A stretch of DNA of 64,000 nucleotides from Aquanectria penicillioides (Eukaryota; Ascomycota; Sordariomycetes; Hypocreales; Nectriaceae). A model generated the notes under the pieces. It was not told the origin of the DNA. It saw only the letters and a program-made list of their open reading frames with translations, and ran no database searches. The position numbers and the translations under genes are program-made. Shown in pieces: positions 49,718 through 61,915 of this stretch. The stretch is from assembly GCA_003415625.1 (NCBI GenBank), contig PYIU01000003.1:7502001-7566000 (forward strand). The letters are read 5' to 3'. Within the stretch, counting starts at the first letter, position 1. Each line of letters begins with the position of its first letter.

Positions 49718-51352
49718 CTACTTAAAAATCACTTTTTCCCATCCAAACCGCTTTTCCAGATGTACTTGAATGTCGCCAGCTGGTTTGAGAGACGTCAGGG
49801 GGAGCTTCGACTTGTCCATTCTAGGCACGTTGAAATCAGAAGTAGTAGGTGACATGTTGAAACCCAATAGCATACTTCCAGCAAATGTTAGGACTTCATA
49901 AGATGCGAAATGCCGACCCGGGCAGAGAGTGTTGCCGCCCCCAAACGGCCGGAAGGCTGCTGTCTGTCGAGCTTTTTGTTCTTTCGTGAGAATTTTGGAC
50001 TTGAGAAATCTGGTATGATCAAAGATGTCTGCATCTGAACCCCAAGTGGCTGGATCAGCATGGATGAATGCCGTCGGCATCTGGACTTGTGAACCTTTCT
50101 TCAACAGCCAGCGATCCTGGATGACAGTATCTTCATTGGTGTACCGCACAGTTGCGATACCGCTCGTCATGCGGAGCACTTCTTCATAAGCAGATATGAA
50201 TATAGGACACTCCTCACGGATGCTGGTGCTTTCAAGGCGAATTTCCGTCCTCGCCGATGAGCTTTCTAATGTGGCTTCAAGCTCAGCTCGTATGTCTGCA
50301 AGCAGATCAGGCCTAGAATAGATTGATATCAACAGCCAAAACGTCGTCGGGATGGTGTTGCCAACGATTGCCAAGACTGATCCGAGCAGAGCGCGAGCAT
50401 TGTTTTCGTTGCTTAACCCCCGTCTAATACCCAAACCCGAGAGTTCCTTGATAAACGAGCACGCTGAGTTCAATCCATCATCATTCAGGTAGTCCAAGAA
50501 TGCACCAACTAGTTCTTTTCGTGACTTTTGTGCTGTCGAGTACCTCCGGGGGCTCAAAAACCATGGAATTCCAAGCAAGAGGATTTTGATATTTGCTTCC
50601 CACAACCTATTCAATGTCAATTAACAGCACCTTCATACCTGATCAAAGATTTACTCACCAGAATTTCGTGTTGAGTGATGGGTCAACATTGAACGGGTCT
50701 TTCTCTCCAAAGCAAGCCGAATTGTTTGTTTTCATGAAAAGATCTTGGACCCAAGCGTAGAGGTTAACGGCCTGGTTTGATGGGAACTCGTTCATGGCAC
50801 ACATGAGATTGTTGCGTACGAGACTACATAGCTCCTCTAGGGAAGCCGTCCCAGGAAGCAATGATGCTTTCTGAACTCTGTGAATCTCGCCATACATTCC
50901 TTTTTCAGTATGGGCATCGCGAAAAATGAGCTCAATACCCTCCTCGTCAAATCCCATAATCCGACGAAATGCCGGAATCAATGCAGGACTGAACGAAAGA
51001 GACGTTGCATTGCGCTGGACTGCCTGGACAAGCTCCGGAGAGGTCACGATATAGTTTCGCTGCCCCGACAAGTCAATCGTGAAAATTGGATGCGTTTGTT
51101 GGGCGCTGGATGGTGGTTAGCGACAGCGGCAATCATGCACGGTTTTCGATTATAAACCACTGACCTGACGACATCAAAATAGCACAAGCCATGCCTTAGT
51201 AGTCCATAAATATGGCTGATATATGGGATTCTCTCCTTGATATAAGGGGGCTCCCTAGGATCTGGTTTTCTTTTTAAGGCCCAGGCGATAATTACCATCA
51301 ACACACCAAAAATCCCCACTATCTCCAATTTTGACATGCTGCCGAGAGCCAT
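49718..51352 (-). CDS. Cytochrome P450 (CYP7/CYP8-like fungal type)
   Basis: Heme-thiolate monooxygenase of the ER, with an N-terminal anchor (IVGIFGVLMVIIAWAL). Three exons with short introns (one ends near 51111, another lies at about 50620-50654) join in frame. Landmarks: ExxR helix in YEEVLRM, the PxxW-type region ADIFDHTRFL, and heme-binding FRPFGGGNTLCPGRHFA. Helix I reads LAIVGNTIPTTFWLL: Asn replaces the usual acid, and Pro follows as in CYP7/CYP8 enzymes and their fungal relatives. Many of those relatives hydroxylate sterol- or terpene-like scaffolds. Start MALGSMSKLEIV at 51352; a second Met lies 15 bp on. It is transcribed divergently from the acetyltransferase at 51982, with about 630 bp between. 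It appears intact. Confidence 0.88.
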
Positions 51353-51981
51353 TGTAATAGACTCTCATGGATGTCAATCCAATTTTTGTTGGATTTATCG
51401 TCGTGCTAACTCGTGCGGCACAGCTGCAAGGTGCCTTCGAAAGGCGATATGGTGGTTACTAAGAACGCTCGCCGTAACTGGGCCTTGAAACGCTTGATCC
51501 CCTCCAGACAGGGTCGGGTCACGCTTCCAGGGACTGGGAAGGGACAATAAGTGGAGATCCAACTGCATTACAGGGTAATAAATTTACGCATTGAAGACAC
51601 TAAAACAGACGCGACCTGAAGGATTGAAGCAGTGGAGGCTGTGGAGCTGGGGGGCTACGTGTTGTACGGGGCTGAAGATGGGGTCCGTCCGCTAACTCGG
51701 AAATGGGGGCGACAAGATGAGCATTGGCCCACATGGGCTGACGAGGACAGAGTTGTGTCCCTGGCTTGGTTGTTTGACCCGCCGACCTTTTTTAGACGGG
51801 GTCAAGGTGAGTGTGCTGGTGGTGATCCACTGATCACCCATGCACGAGAATTGTCAGAGGCTGGCATGTACAACCCACATCTTGGATTCTTTGAGAGCCA
51901 GCCCCTATGTATCTAGGACTTGCGAACCTCCCAACCCCCGTGTCTTGTGATGGCCTGGTAGCTGTACCTAAAACCCTTCCA
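51353..51981. promoter_or_regulatory. Divergent intergenic promoter region (P450 / MBOAT)
   Basis: The 5' ends of two cluster genes face each other across this ~630-bp region, so it should hold their promoters. I see no clear TATA box or paired CGG site; the assignment rests on gene arrangement. Confidence 0.4.
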
Positions 51982-53269
51982 ATGCAGAGCACAATGGCTT
52001 GCTGCCTCTATCTTCATCCATTGCTGATCTCTACAGCACAACAATTCTTCTTCATCTATGTTGCTGGATTTACATCTCGCGACTCCCTCCTTCGACCAAT
52101 TGGGTTTATTTTATTCCTCGTTTCTACTTTCGTTGCCCTTTCGAATTTCGAAAACTTCCTGGAGCCGCCAGGATGGGTAGCCCGCACTGTTGCATCGGCG
52201 TTTCCGCAAATCTCCTTGACCTACTTTGAGCGCATGATCGTTCGCAAAATTGAGTTTGTAGACACTGACAACAAGATATCGTCTGAAGACGAGAAACCGG
52301 TCAAGCCTCTGCCGACGACAGGCAAGCATCGATCTCGCTTTGCCTTCGGTCAGGAAGTCGCATCTTCTATGAGAGGTTTGGGGACTCCTTGGGAGATCAG
52401 GAACATTCACCATTTTGACTTTCAAGATCCGTCCTACGTGCCATCAGCAACTAGTTTTGTGCTAGTAAATGCTGCAAAAGTCGTCGCCTGTTATTTCACC
52501 CACAAATTGTGCATCAATACACAACTGGGTTTGGATCAGCAGTATATGTCACCTCAGCATGTGCCACTCTTTCGTCGGCTTGGCGATGTAAGCTTACACG
52601 AGTTGCAAGTTCGGTATATAGCCACTATCACGACGGTCATGTCAATCTTCTGCTTTATTCAGGGCGGATACTCGCTCACTTCAGCTGTATCAGTCACTAT
52701 AAACCCAACGGCCGTCAAAGAGTGGCGGCCAATTTTCGGTGAATTGGCAGATTCATACTGTCTCCGGACTTTCTGGTCGTGAGTATTCTCAATGGCTTGG
52801 CAAGAACTAGTTGCTAACATGTTGTCAGGACCTTTTGGCACCAGGGGCTACAGAACAATCTTCGGGGACGGCAACTTGGATTGCCGTGAATGTGCTCCGG
52901 ATCAGATCTTACTCACTGCTTTCTCGATATATGAAGATCTTGATTGCCTTCTCGCTCTCTGGCTTGGTACACGTCCCGTCCGATATGGGCAGCGCGGTCC
53001 CCGCCGCAAAATCGGGCGCCATTCAATTTTTCGCTACGCAGTTGATTGGATTGATGCTAGAAGATGTGTTTGGAGACATATTCAAACCGCTATGGAAATC
53101 AAAGTTAACAAGAACTTTGGCAAGGTTGTTGGGGTACTGTTGGGTAATCACTTTTCTTGCCTGGTCGGGGCCTGTTAGATGGTTTCCTGTCATTCTAATG
53201 CAGAATCGTGAGACTGAACTTATACGTCTCAGTGCATTCAAGCCATTGACAAAAGTCCTGAGCTGCTAA
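51982..53269 (+). pseudogene. MBOAT / wax-synthase-like O-acetyltransferase, apparent 1-bp frameshift
   Basis: Membrane-bound O-acyltransferase of the kind that acetylates hydroxyls of fungal terpenoids (Tri7- and Pyr7/8-like). Eight or so hydrophobic segments start with AQQFFFIYVAGF. Family blocks: ASSMRGLGTPWEIRNI, HELQVRYIATITTVMSIFCF, NPTAVKEWRPIFGELADSYC with LRTFW, FWHQGLQNNLR, and SLSGLVHVPSDM with the expected catalytic His. One intron lies at about 52780-52828. After FWHQGLQNNLR the frame hits a stop. The next block (VNVLRIRSYSLLSRYMKI) is in another frame, and one extra G in GGGG at 52864-52867 would join them. Start choice 51982 (MQSTMACC) is by hydrophobicity; 51994 is also possible. 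Confidence 0.78.
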
Positions 53270-53621
53270 TTACACGAAGTTTTGGTTGCCATAGAGATAG
53301 AGAGGTAGTTCCTAGCATAAAGATTTACTATCATGTTTCATTTTCGCATTATTCAAGATATCTCGATAAACGTGTGGCGAAAGGAAAGAGATAGAGACTT
53401 GAAGACAATTAGTTGAACCTCGTAACGGAGACATCGCTCCGGTTTTCAGGCCGCAAAACAGGCGGATCTTGCCATGACGTGTTTTGGGGTGGCTGACAGG
53501 GGTGCGAATTGCTTTATTACCCTGCAGGTGCTTAAATGTAATGTGTTTTGCGTTGCAACCACCACACTCGATTACTTTCATCACTCCCCAATAAACTTGT
53601 TCTTCATACACATACCACAAA
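53270..53621. promoter_or_regulatory. Probable promoter region of second P450
   Basis: 352 bp between tandem cluster genes. CGG-containing motifs (CTCCGG, GCCGC, GGCGG) occur near 53433-53465, as Zn2Cys6 targets often do, but spacing is not diagnostic. Confidence 0.3.
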
Positions 53622-55338
53622 ATGCTCTCCCTCTGGACTGCCATTGGCGCCCTTTTCCTGTCATATGTCGGCCTTAATATTGTTCAACTTACTTTCAACT
53701 ATAGAAAAGCAAAATCCATCGGCCTTCCGGTTTTGATCACGCTAGTAGATCCCTCAAATGTTCCTTACCTGCTATGTTCCAGCTGGTTGGAGCCGCTCCT
53801 TCGGAAGTGCCTGCCATTTGGACTGGGGAACTTTGTCGAGTACAACAGCCGTGACTGGAATTACGACAAGATCAACGACCTCCAGGAGCGAATCGGCGAC
53901 ACGTTCATTATTGTGAGTCCCAAGCAGATCCGCGTCTTCACTGGGAATGCCAAGGCGTCCGACGATCTATGTCGGAGACGCAAGGATTTTGTCAAGGCCG
54001 TGGCTTTGTACAAACCACTGGAGATTTTCGGGCGCAACGTTGTTACGACAGAAGGAGATGACTGGGTAAGGCACCGAAGGATCACGACCCCTCCCTTTAC
54101 CGAGAGAAACAGCGCGCTTGTGTGGGATGAATCGAAGCGACAGGCTTTGGGCATGCTCAAGATGTGGGCAGCGAACCCGGAGGGTGTCATCAATCCCCAG
54201 ACCGACACCATGACGCTCGCACTCCACGTTCTCACAGCCGCTGGCTTCGGTAGAAGCTACACATTTGGCAGTGGCTTAGAATGTCCTTCGGAGAACCACA
54301 CTCTCACATACCGTGATGCCTTGAGTCTCATTCTCGGCAATCTGTTCACTGCTGTCTTCACAGTTACTGTCAATCTGCCGAGCTGGATCCTGCCAACCAA
54401 ATTCAGAGAAATTCAGGATGCCGTGATCAATTTCCGCCAATACATGACAGAGATGGTTGCCGAGGAGCGTGAGGCCATGGACGCGGGAGCATCTGAGCAG
54501 GACACGTTGATGAGTATTCTGGTTAGAGCTTCAGAGAATCAAAATTCAGAAGGGAAGGGAGCCCGTCACTTAACTGATTCCGAGATTTACGGCAATTTAT
54601 TCAGCTATAATTTGGCGGGCCACGAGACAACCTCAAACACTCTTGCTTACGCAATGATTCTTCTCGCGGCAAACCCAGAATGGCAGGATTGGGCGGCGGA
54701 AGAGGTCAACAAAGTCACATCAGGAGTCGCCCTAGAAGAGCTGGATTACGAGACATATTACCCCCAGTTAAAGCGATTACTCGCCATCATGGTGAGAGAT
54801 TAACCATACTTTGGTCATCTTCAACCTCCCGCTAACCCAACTGCAGCACGAAACTCTACGATTATTTGGTGCGGCAAGGGCGGTGCCCAAGACTACACTG
54901 GTGGACCAGACATTGAAGATCAACGGGAAATCGTACACGATACCAAAGGCGACCTTCATTGGCGTCAATTTGGCGGGCCTACACACGTCTTCGGCATCTT
55001 GGGGCGCAAACTCGCTGGAATGGCTTCCTAGCCGGTGGATCTCGCGCGACGAGACGGGCCAAGAAAAGCCAGCTTCGATACCTACAGGCGCCTTTTTACC
55101 CTGGGCTGCCGGGCCGCGCGTGTGCCCAGGCAAGAAGTTTTCGCAGGTGGAGTTTGTCGCCGTACTGGCGTGTCTATTAAAAGGATACCGAGTGGAACCG
55201 GACACTGGCGGCACGCTGAGCAAGGCGGCGGCGTCTTGCATATTGATGAACGAGGCGAAGCAATCTAGCTTCAATTTCCTGCTCAAGGTGAAGCATCCCG
55301 AAAGAATTAGGCTCCGGTGCCTGCCGCGAAACGCATGA
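53622..55338 (+). CDS. Cytochrome P450 with canonical helix I
   Basis: Intact two-exon P450 (53622-54791 and 54847-55338; 55-bp intron) of 553 residues. N-terminal anchor LWTAIGALFLSYVGLNI; substrate-side motif RHRRITTPPF; canonical helix I YNLAGHETTSNTLAY (A-G-x-E-T-T); ExxR as HETLRLFG, spanning the intron; heme loop LPWAAGPRVCPGKKFSQ. This architecture (WRxHRR, AGHETT, FLPWxxGPRxCPGKKF) is common in fungal metabolite P450s. Position between the two acetyltransferase genes suggests it makes a hydroxyl or carbonyl that one of them acts on (inference). Confidence 0.9.
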
Positions 55339-56834
55339 GTTTGCTGGAACCGCATTCAGAACCTCCGCATTGATTCATGTGATCAGATCTGCAGGGGAGA
55401 ATGACGTCGATCTGACCAAGGTCTGTGGATACTATACTAATTTCCTATGCATATGGTACATGTGTATGTAAGTGCGGCTGGGAAAGTGGAAATGTGGAAG
55501 CCACTGAGCGAATTAGCTTGTCCAAAATAGGTGTTGCACCTTAAGAGGTCTCATCCGTCTTCTCGCCCTGGTGTGTCTTGATCAGTGACATGTAGGCCCA
55601 CATAGGGCTTTACAGTACTATCGAGTATTAAGACTGAATTTCGATTCACAAGTTGATTCACAAGCCAACGATGATGTGACAGTGGCAGGATTCTCGTGCT
55701 TAATCGCACCAATTGATAAGCTCTAAGATTTGAACTAGCGTTTTGTCGGTTTGTCACAGCAAGTACTCAACCCTGTGATCGCACATCGTTGTCTTCTCAA
55801 TAGACTGCTTGTTCAGATCCCCACCAGGCTTGTGCTTCACAGGAGACCAATCTTCTGTGACCCAACACCAAACCATTCTTCGACAGGCACAATAAATAGA
55901 TCCTATAACCATGTCTAGTTTAAAACGCCCAGGGCTGTGCTCGCCACAAGTCGATGATACGAATCCGATGCAAACGGTCTCCGCCCTCTGGACACAGTAC
56001 CGGTAGATGTTTGCATCCAGTGGGTTAGACCGTTGAAAAAAAAAAAGCGACCTCTGTGTACCTGCTGGCATTACCGTACACATTGACGCTATATTGGACA
56101 GGCCTCCCTTGACATATGCAAGTGCTTATTTCCAGCAAGGATGTGAACAGCCCGGGCCAAGCTCAACCCCCTGGCCTTGTTATTGACCGATATCTCATGC
56201 AAATGGCACTCTTAGATGTTTCAATCATCCACCTTGGCGACCCATCCGTTTCCTAAGTCGTCGATATTGGAGCCCGCATTAGACCCGCTATGCACAGACA
56301 CATATCTCTCTAGAACGTTCCCCTACATGTCAGACAGTTGAGGCTGAGGCAAAACGTGGATTTGTTCCTATTCCCAACCGTTTCACTCCAGAAATACTCA
56401 GCTTCAGGTCGTGCCTGTAACATCAATCGCCGGCAGCCGATGCCCCCAACCCGCCACAAAATGCCTAGCGGGATCTAATACATGAGTTACAACATGTGGT
56501 AGGGCCACAAAGCATCCTGGTCTTCGGGTAGTCGTGCTATATCTTCTCCGAGAAGGAATGGCTGGTGGGGATGATGATCCAAAATGAGGCATTGAGGACC
56601 CAGCTCCTGAATCCTTCACGCCTACCAGGTCGACTTGCTAATTTCGATGCGCTAGGCATTTTGTGACAACCTGGAAATGGGTCTTAGGCGCCAGCCAGAT
56701 AACACAGCGTTATTGTGGCCGAGTTGAGCAGCGGCCTCTCCACAGTTAGACCGTCTTGATGTACAATTTTACTCGCGTAATGCAACTGATTTTCTGAACG
56801 AGATTCGCCATGGGCATTTTGAGTAGTACGAATT
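55339..56834. other. Intergenic, 1.5 kb, no supported gene
   Basis: The largest gap inside the cluster. Minus-strand frames (55754-56083, 56404-56619) carry no domain. An A-rich run of about 10 bases lies near 56037-56046. Confidence 0.4.
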
Positions 56835-58670
56835 ATGATCGCGATATTTGCAGCATCTAGAATGCCATTTTGCAAAATGAAGTTGCCAGTCCTGCCAGAC
56901 ATTGTCAATTTTGACATGGAGATCACGGTCAATCTGAGCGGATTTGTGTTTGAAGTCTCTTTAGCTGGTATTCTGCTACTGCTATCAACATATTGTTTTA
57001 CTACCATTCGCTTCTCTTTGCAAAGGTTCCGTAACCGTCGTTACCGAGGAAAAGAGCCGCCCACGCTTTCATATGTGCTGCCTATAGTTGGCTCGGCACT
57101 CAGCCTAATCAGAAATCCTCACGGATTCTTCGATTCTATTGTGTCAGTGTCGCCTTCGCACTAGACGCGCCTCTAGCTAACATGCTACAGACGGAAGGTC
57201 GCTGACGGGGAGCCCCTTCGCATACGCCTAGGCAACGTCCATGCCTATCTCATCCACGGCACCCGGAACGTACAGCACGTTTTTCGGTGTTCAAAAGAAC
57301 TCACCTTTGAAGAATTTGCCCTCAGAGTCGCTCAGAAGGTCAAACGCCTGCCCGCACAAGACGCCGAACTGGTAGCCAAGGATGTATCTGGCTCCTCAAG
57401 ACAACCCCTTACCGACACTCGTGAAGAGGATCGTATATGGAGGAAGTTCCACGAGATCTACGAATCACACCTGATCGGGTCGAATGCAGTGTCAAATCTC
57501 ACTGAGCTCTTCATTTGTACCATGATTGACCAACTGAACACAGCCGTCAGCGAGGGTCCGGTTGAGTGTGGTGTCGACGAATTCATGAAGCATCACATGT
57601 TCCGAGCATCCACCATTGCGCTTGCAGGCCGGGGGGTGTTTGATGTAGACCCCAAGTTTGCTGAGGCATTTTGGGAATATGATGAAGATTTTATGTCCTT
57701 GCTATATGGCCTACCTAAGGTTCTCTGCCGTAGGGGCTGGAATGCGAGGGACAAATGCTTGGAGACTGTCAGGTCTTATCTTGAGAGAGCCTGGCAGCAA
57801 CTAGATTGGAATACCTGTCAAGAGGCAGACCCTGACTGGGAACCCAACTTTGGGTCCAAGTTGGTTCGTGAACGAGAGGACGCCATGGAGAAATTCGGTA
57901 TTGGCTTGGATGGGCGTGCTTCATTCCAGATGGGTCTTATATGGTCGTAAGTTTCCTACCATCCCTAATTATCTTTAGCAACCATGCTCACTACTTACTG
58001 CAGCATCAATTCCAATGCAATTCCGATGACGTCGTGGATTATTATTGAGGTTCTACGCAGGCCAGAACTTTTCCCAAGAATAAAAGAAGAGGTAAGCGCG
58101 ATTGTCGACATGGATCGTGTCAAACAAAGAGAGCCGGCATGTGAGGATGACCTTCAATCGTTGATCAACATTACCGGGCTCAAGAAGTTGCCACTCCTAA
58201 ACTCCATTTATTTGGAATGCCTTCGCCTCCGTTCCTCAGTCTTCGTCGTCCGCAAGCTACGGACTTCAATCGAGCTTGATGGATATGCGCTGAAGGAGGG
58301 AAACCTTGTTCTGGCGCCATCGTACCTCGCCCACAACGACCCTAGCGTTTGGTCATCGCCTGCTCACCCCCCAGAAGAGTTCTGGCCGGAGCGTTTCATA
58401 AAGGAGTCAAATGGAACCGCTCAGAGTAGAATTTCAGCGGGGAATTTTTTTCCTTATGGTGGCGGCACTGCAATGTGTCCTGGTAGGAACTACGCAAAGC
58501 AGGAGATTCTGTCAGCAGTGGTTCTATTCTTCGCACATTTTGATGTGGAGCCATTACATTTCATGGATAAAGACGGCAAACCGTCCAAACGAGGGCCAGA
58601 GGTCGGCAAGGAAGCTAGGGGTGTTGCTCGGGTCGACAGGGATTTATTGGTCAGGCTACAGCGCGTTTAA
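56835..58670 (+). CDS. Cytochrome P450 (CYP7/CYP8-like fungal type), second member
   Basis: Intact three-exon P450 (about 56835-57140, 57198-57946, 58004-58670; 573 residues from the first ATG). The anchor is VFEVSLAGILLLLSTYCF. The later Met at 56916 would put the anchor nearer the N-terminus, as usual. Landmarks: proline-rich KEPPTLSYVLPIVGSAL, helix I LIWSINSNAIPMTSW (no acid-Thr pair, Pro as in CYP7/CYP8), YLECLRLRSS (ExxR), and heme loop FFPYGGGTAMCPGRNYAK. It shares this unusual helix I type with the P450 at 49.7-51.4 kb, suggesting an old duplication. It converges on the acetyltransferase at 58787, with 116 bp between stops. Confidence 0.88.
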
Positions 58671-58786
58671 TGATTAGATGAAATGCAAAGCTTCATAGTA
58701 AACATATTTAGCTTTAAATCTTTCTCGTGACCTGCAAAGTAGAGTTCCACGATCTAAAGTAAAAAAAAAAAAACCTGTTTCCTATC

Positions 58787-60045
58787 TCATCGTCTAAGGA
58801 TTAGAAGTTGTCTAATAACGGAGAACGAAACCAGCTGGTCTCTAGGTTGCACGACTCTCGCAGCTGGGTATGCCCAAGACGGAGTCAGCCAGTACATGTA
58901 AAAACACACCCAAATATAACCAAAGTATCTTGCCCATTTTTGGTACCCTCTTCCCACTACCTGCTGATGGATATGTTGGACGCCATCTTCGCAAATTATT
59001 AGCAACGCCGTGGTGACAAAAAAATTGATCACATTTGACTGTTGCGCTGTAATCCCAAGTGATAGATCAGCAGGAAAGTGTAGAGCTCCGGATAAGTAGA
59101 AGCACATCAGGAGCTTAGAGTATCGCGCCAGCAATGTTCCCCTTTTCATGTGAAGTATCTTGTGGATGAACAACTCTGATACTGACACAAGGGGACGTCT
59201 AAGTGTCTGATGCCATGCATTACCCCAGAATCTTCTAATGCTGTAGGCGTCTGAAACTTTGCCCCAAATTGGAGGCACCATTTCCACCGGGTGGAGATTC
59301 AAGCCAATATACAACAGAGCAATAGTGCTGTTGATCATCTGGATGATGCAGAAGGTGTTGAGCCAAAAGCCAAATGTTGCGAAGAAACGGAACATGGCCT
59401 CCTCTGAACTAATGTCCGCTAATCTACTGAACAATCTCTCATTTCTTGGGGACATCATGTTCTCGAGATCAGGGGGCGGCTGGTTTGCAAAAACATCCAG
59501 AACAAGATAGCTTAGAGTGGCATTTTTGAGATATCTTATGAGCGCCTGATTCCGGGAGGGCACAAGAGATCGGTCATGCCAAGACCAAGGGGGATTTGGG
59601 CAATCTCCTCACTCGTCCCAATCCCTCGCATGTTCCACAAGCTTCCAAGACCGAAAATGAAGCGTGCTGCAATATCTGAATTCTGCCCTTTCTGAGAATG
59701 AATGCTTGATGCTTTCTTAGCTTCTTTTAAGCCCTCTGTTGGGATCTGACCAGTAATTCGGCAATCTTCAATTTTTCCAGCGGTTTGTTGACTAAAGGAT
59801 AGCCTCGTAAGGCACAGGTCACTGAAGGTCTTCAAGCATTGAATCCACATGCCAGTAGAAAGCAGCGCCACGTGAAGCCTACTATCCAAGCTCCCTTGAA
59901 TTTCTTGGTTGAAAAGCCACGTGAGTCCCGGGACGACGGCTGTGATTGCGGGCCTCAGGGGATTCGATTGGGTCGTGAAGCCAACAACAAGAGCTGTCAG
60001 GCCTTGGGATACAATCGTAAGGCCAAGCGCAACTAGAGCCGGCAT
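58787..60045 (-). pseudogene. Second MBOAT / wax-synthase-like O-acetyltransferase, apparent 1-bp frameshift
   Basis: Same family as the gene at 51982: LSTGMWIQCLKTFSDLCL, FIFGLGSLWNMRGIGTSEEI, LEPS-position loop replaced by PSRNQALIRYLKN, MFRFFATFGFWLNTFCIIQM, HPVEMVPPIWGKVSDAYSIR with RRFWG, AWHQTLRRP, and YLSGALHFPADL with the catalytic His. It is apparently intronless. The frame is lost between EEIAQIP and WSWHDRSLVPSRNQ; one extra base in the G5 run at 59589-59593 (+ strand) restores one continuous protein of about 420 residues. Two such acetyltransferases imply a multiply acetylated product, or sequential use on different hydroxyls. Confidence 0.78.
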
Positions 60046-60613
60046 GATAGGCTCTAAGCTGTTGATATTTCGATAGTAAGGGTGCAGATTGAGTGGATGT
60101 GACGCATCCCAGGTAGAAGCTGTCCTTGGCGGCTAATAACGTCGTGTCAGCGTCAGCTAGCTTACTATGTAGTGGTATCCCCTGACACTTGTCGAGTCAT
60201 TCAGCCTCAAAGCGATCGCCCACACGCACCTGGGTAGATTTTAACCACTCAGGAATGCATGGATGTCGTGGCGTCCCCACCACAGCGCGCTCTCCACTCA
60301 GCTGACGGATCCGGAGCAATGGATTCGAGATAGCTGCCGTAATCCCACTTGATGAATCGTCGAATGCTTTAAAATAACAAAAGTGGTGCCCTGACGCGGA
60401 TCTATCTCAAAGGAAGATCCTTGAAAATAAATCTCACTAAGGCTATCCTAGGGTGACACGGATCAACACTGCGACTCCGCCACACATGGGATACACGGTA
60501 AGTTTGTAGAATCCATCCGGAGGATTCAGTGCATGAATAAGAAAGTGCAAATCTGGCAAGTAATGCCAGTCATCGGACTTCAAGATGGGAATAACTTTAG
60601 ATCCATGAGAGGC
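60046..60613. other. Intergenic, 5' of the MBOAT and 3' of the sulfotransferase-like gene
   Basis: Both neighbours are on the minus strand, so this region should contain the promoter of the acetyltransferase. No motif stands out. Confidence 0.35.
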
Positions 60614-61509
60614 TTAGTAGCGCCTTGACGGGACCTGACTCCGTACAAAACAGCCAATGAAATAGGCGGCCACTAGCAAGCATATCCAAACCAAAGTCCC
60701 CAGTCCCATGGCCAACCGTTTCACATTCCTTAGAAACACCGCCTCATTTACACGTGGAAACGACACGCCCGCTGGTGCTAGCCTGTCAAGAAACAGACTC
60801 AATGGCTCCCATCCCATGCCTGGCTGATACTCGAGCAATTGCCCGGCCGGCACGATGTCTCGGACCCACTGGTTGTGTTTGAGGTACAGATCCACCGAAG
60901 GGACCACTTCCAGGGCAAATTTTTGGGAGTAATATCTCGACCAGGCCACAATAAGATCGCTGGAGTGGATCACGCCTGGGATCCAGTAGCCGAGAATGCG
61001 GTAAATGCGTGACCGGAGATCAATGCCCAGACCGTGGTACGAGGCAAGCCAGACTTCGGGATTCTTGCGCACCGAAAGGATTACCTGCAGTAGGAAGAGA
61101 TCAACGTTGGTCAAAACGCGTAGTTTCGGATGGGTCTCACCTTCGCATCCGGGTAGATGGTGAGCATGTCGTCAACAAGAGCACTAGCAGGCGGCTCGAA
61201 GACGGCCTCAAACCCATCATAGAGCTTTTTCAGTGCCTTGAGCCTCTCCATACGGTCTTGAATCGCCAACACCCGCGCGCTTTCCTTGACGCGACCGATG
61301 GGAGCCGGGGGGTCCCCGAGATGGAAACATGGGCCGACTCCTAGTAACTCCAGTCCTTTTTTCAAACTGGTGGTTGAAGTTCGCGGAAGTCCTGCCTAAC
61401 GTAAAGAAACTCATCAGCACTCAACCAAAAAAAAAAAAAAAAATTAGCAGCGGTGCTTGCAACGTACGACAATAATCTTCACGCCAGTTGGCTTGACTTG
61501 GGCAGCCAT
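60614..61509 (-). CDS. Sulfotransferase-fold protein (Sulfotransfer_4 type) with C-terminal membrane anchor
   Basis: P-loop protein of the family often mis-named NAD-dependent epimerase in fungi. Three exons (61509-61468, 61395-61141, 61084-60614) join in frame to 255 residues. The PAPS 5'-phosphosulfate loop is VAGLPRTSTTSLKKGLELLG (residues 14-33). The 3'-phosphate motif ILSVRKNPEVWLASY follows, and a hydrophobic C-terminal segment LVWICLLVAAYFIGCF ends just before the basic tail. Characterised activities are few, so true sulfation should not be assumed. It is placed between an acetyltransferase and a P450 and divergent from the latter, so it is probably part of the pathway. Its sequence is intact. 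Confidence 0.82.
61427..61442. repeat. Poly-A run
   Basis: About 16 A within the first intron of the sulfotransferase-like gene. It shows that long homopolymers are retained in this assembly. Confidence 0.8.
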
Positions 61510-61915
61510 GGTTTAACTTGAATGCAGATATCAATACTGCCTGATGTGGGCTAAAATAATATTCCTTGCTCGGAATCAGGCATCCCAGGGATTATCTATA
61601 TTGCCATCTTGGGACCACTTTGCAGGGATTTTCAAATTACGCGAAGAGCGAGATGGCAGGCACAGACAGTCCCATCCGCTCGCATAGCCTTGAACTGACA
61701 CAGCTCCTGGCAGTGTCATGCGGCTGTGCGTTGGAACTACCGTAGCTAGCAGCGTTTTGGCTAGGGTTGATGTTCTAATCGCTAGTCATGCATGGAACTC
61801 CTGACATGGGACAAAATGTTGTCATTGCACTCCACCTGCCGTCGAGGGTTGAATTCAAAGACATCTTCGCGCTTTCCCTGCGTTCAATCCTTGCCTCCAA
61901 CTATCGCGTGCAATA
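61510..61915. promoter_or_regulatory. Divergent promoter region (sulfotransferase-like / P450)
   Basis: 406 bp between two divergent start codons of cluster genes; a shared promoter is inferred from arrangement only. Confidence 0.4.
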
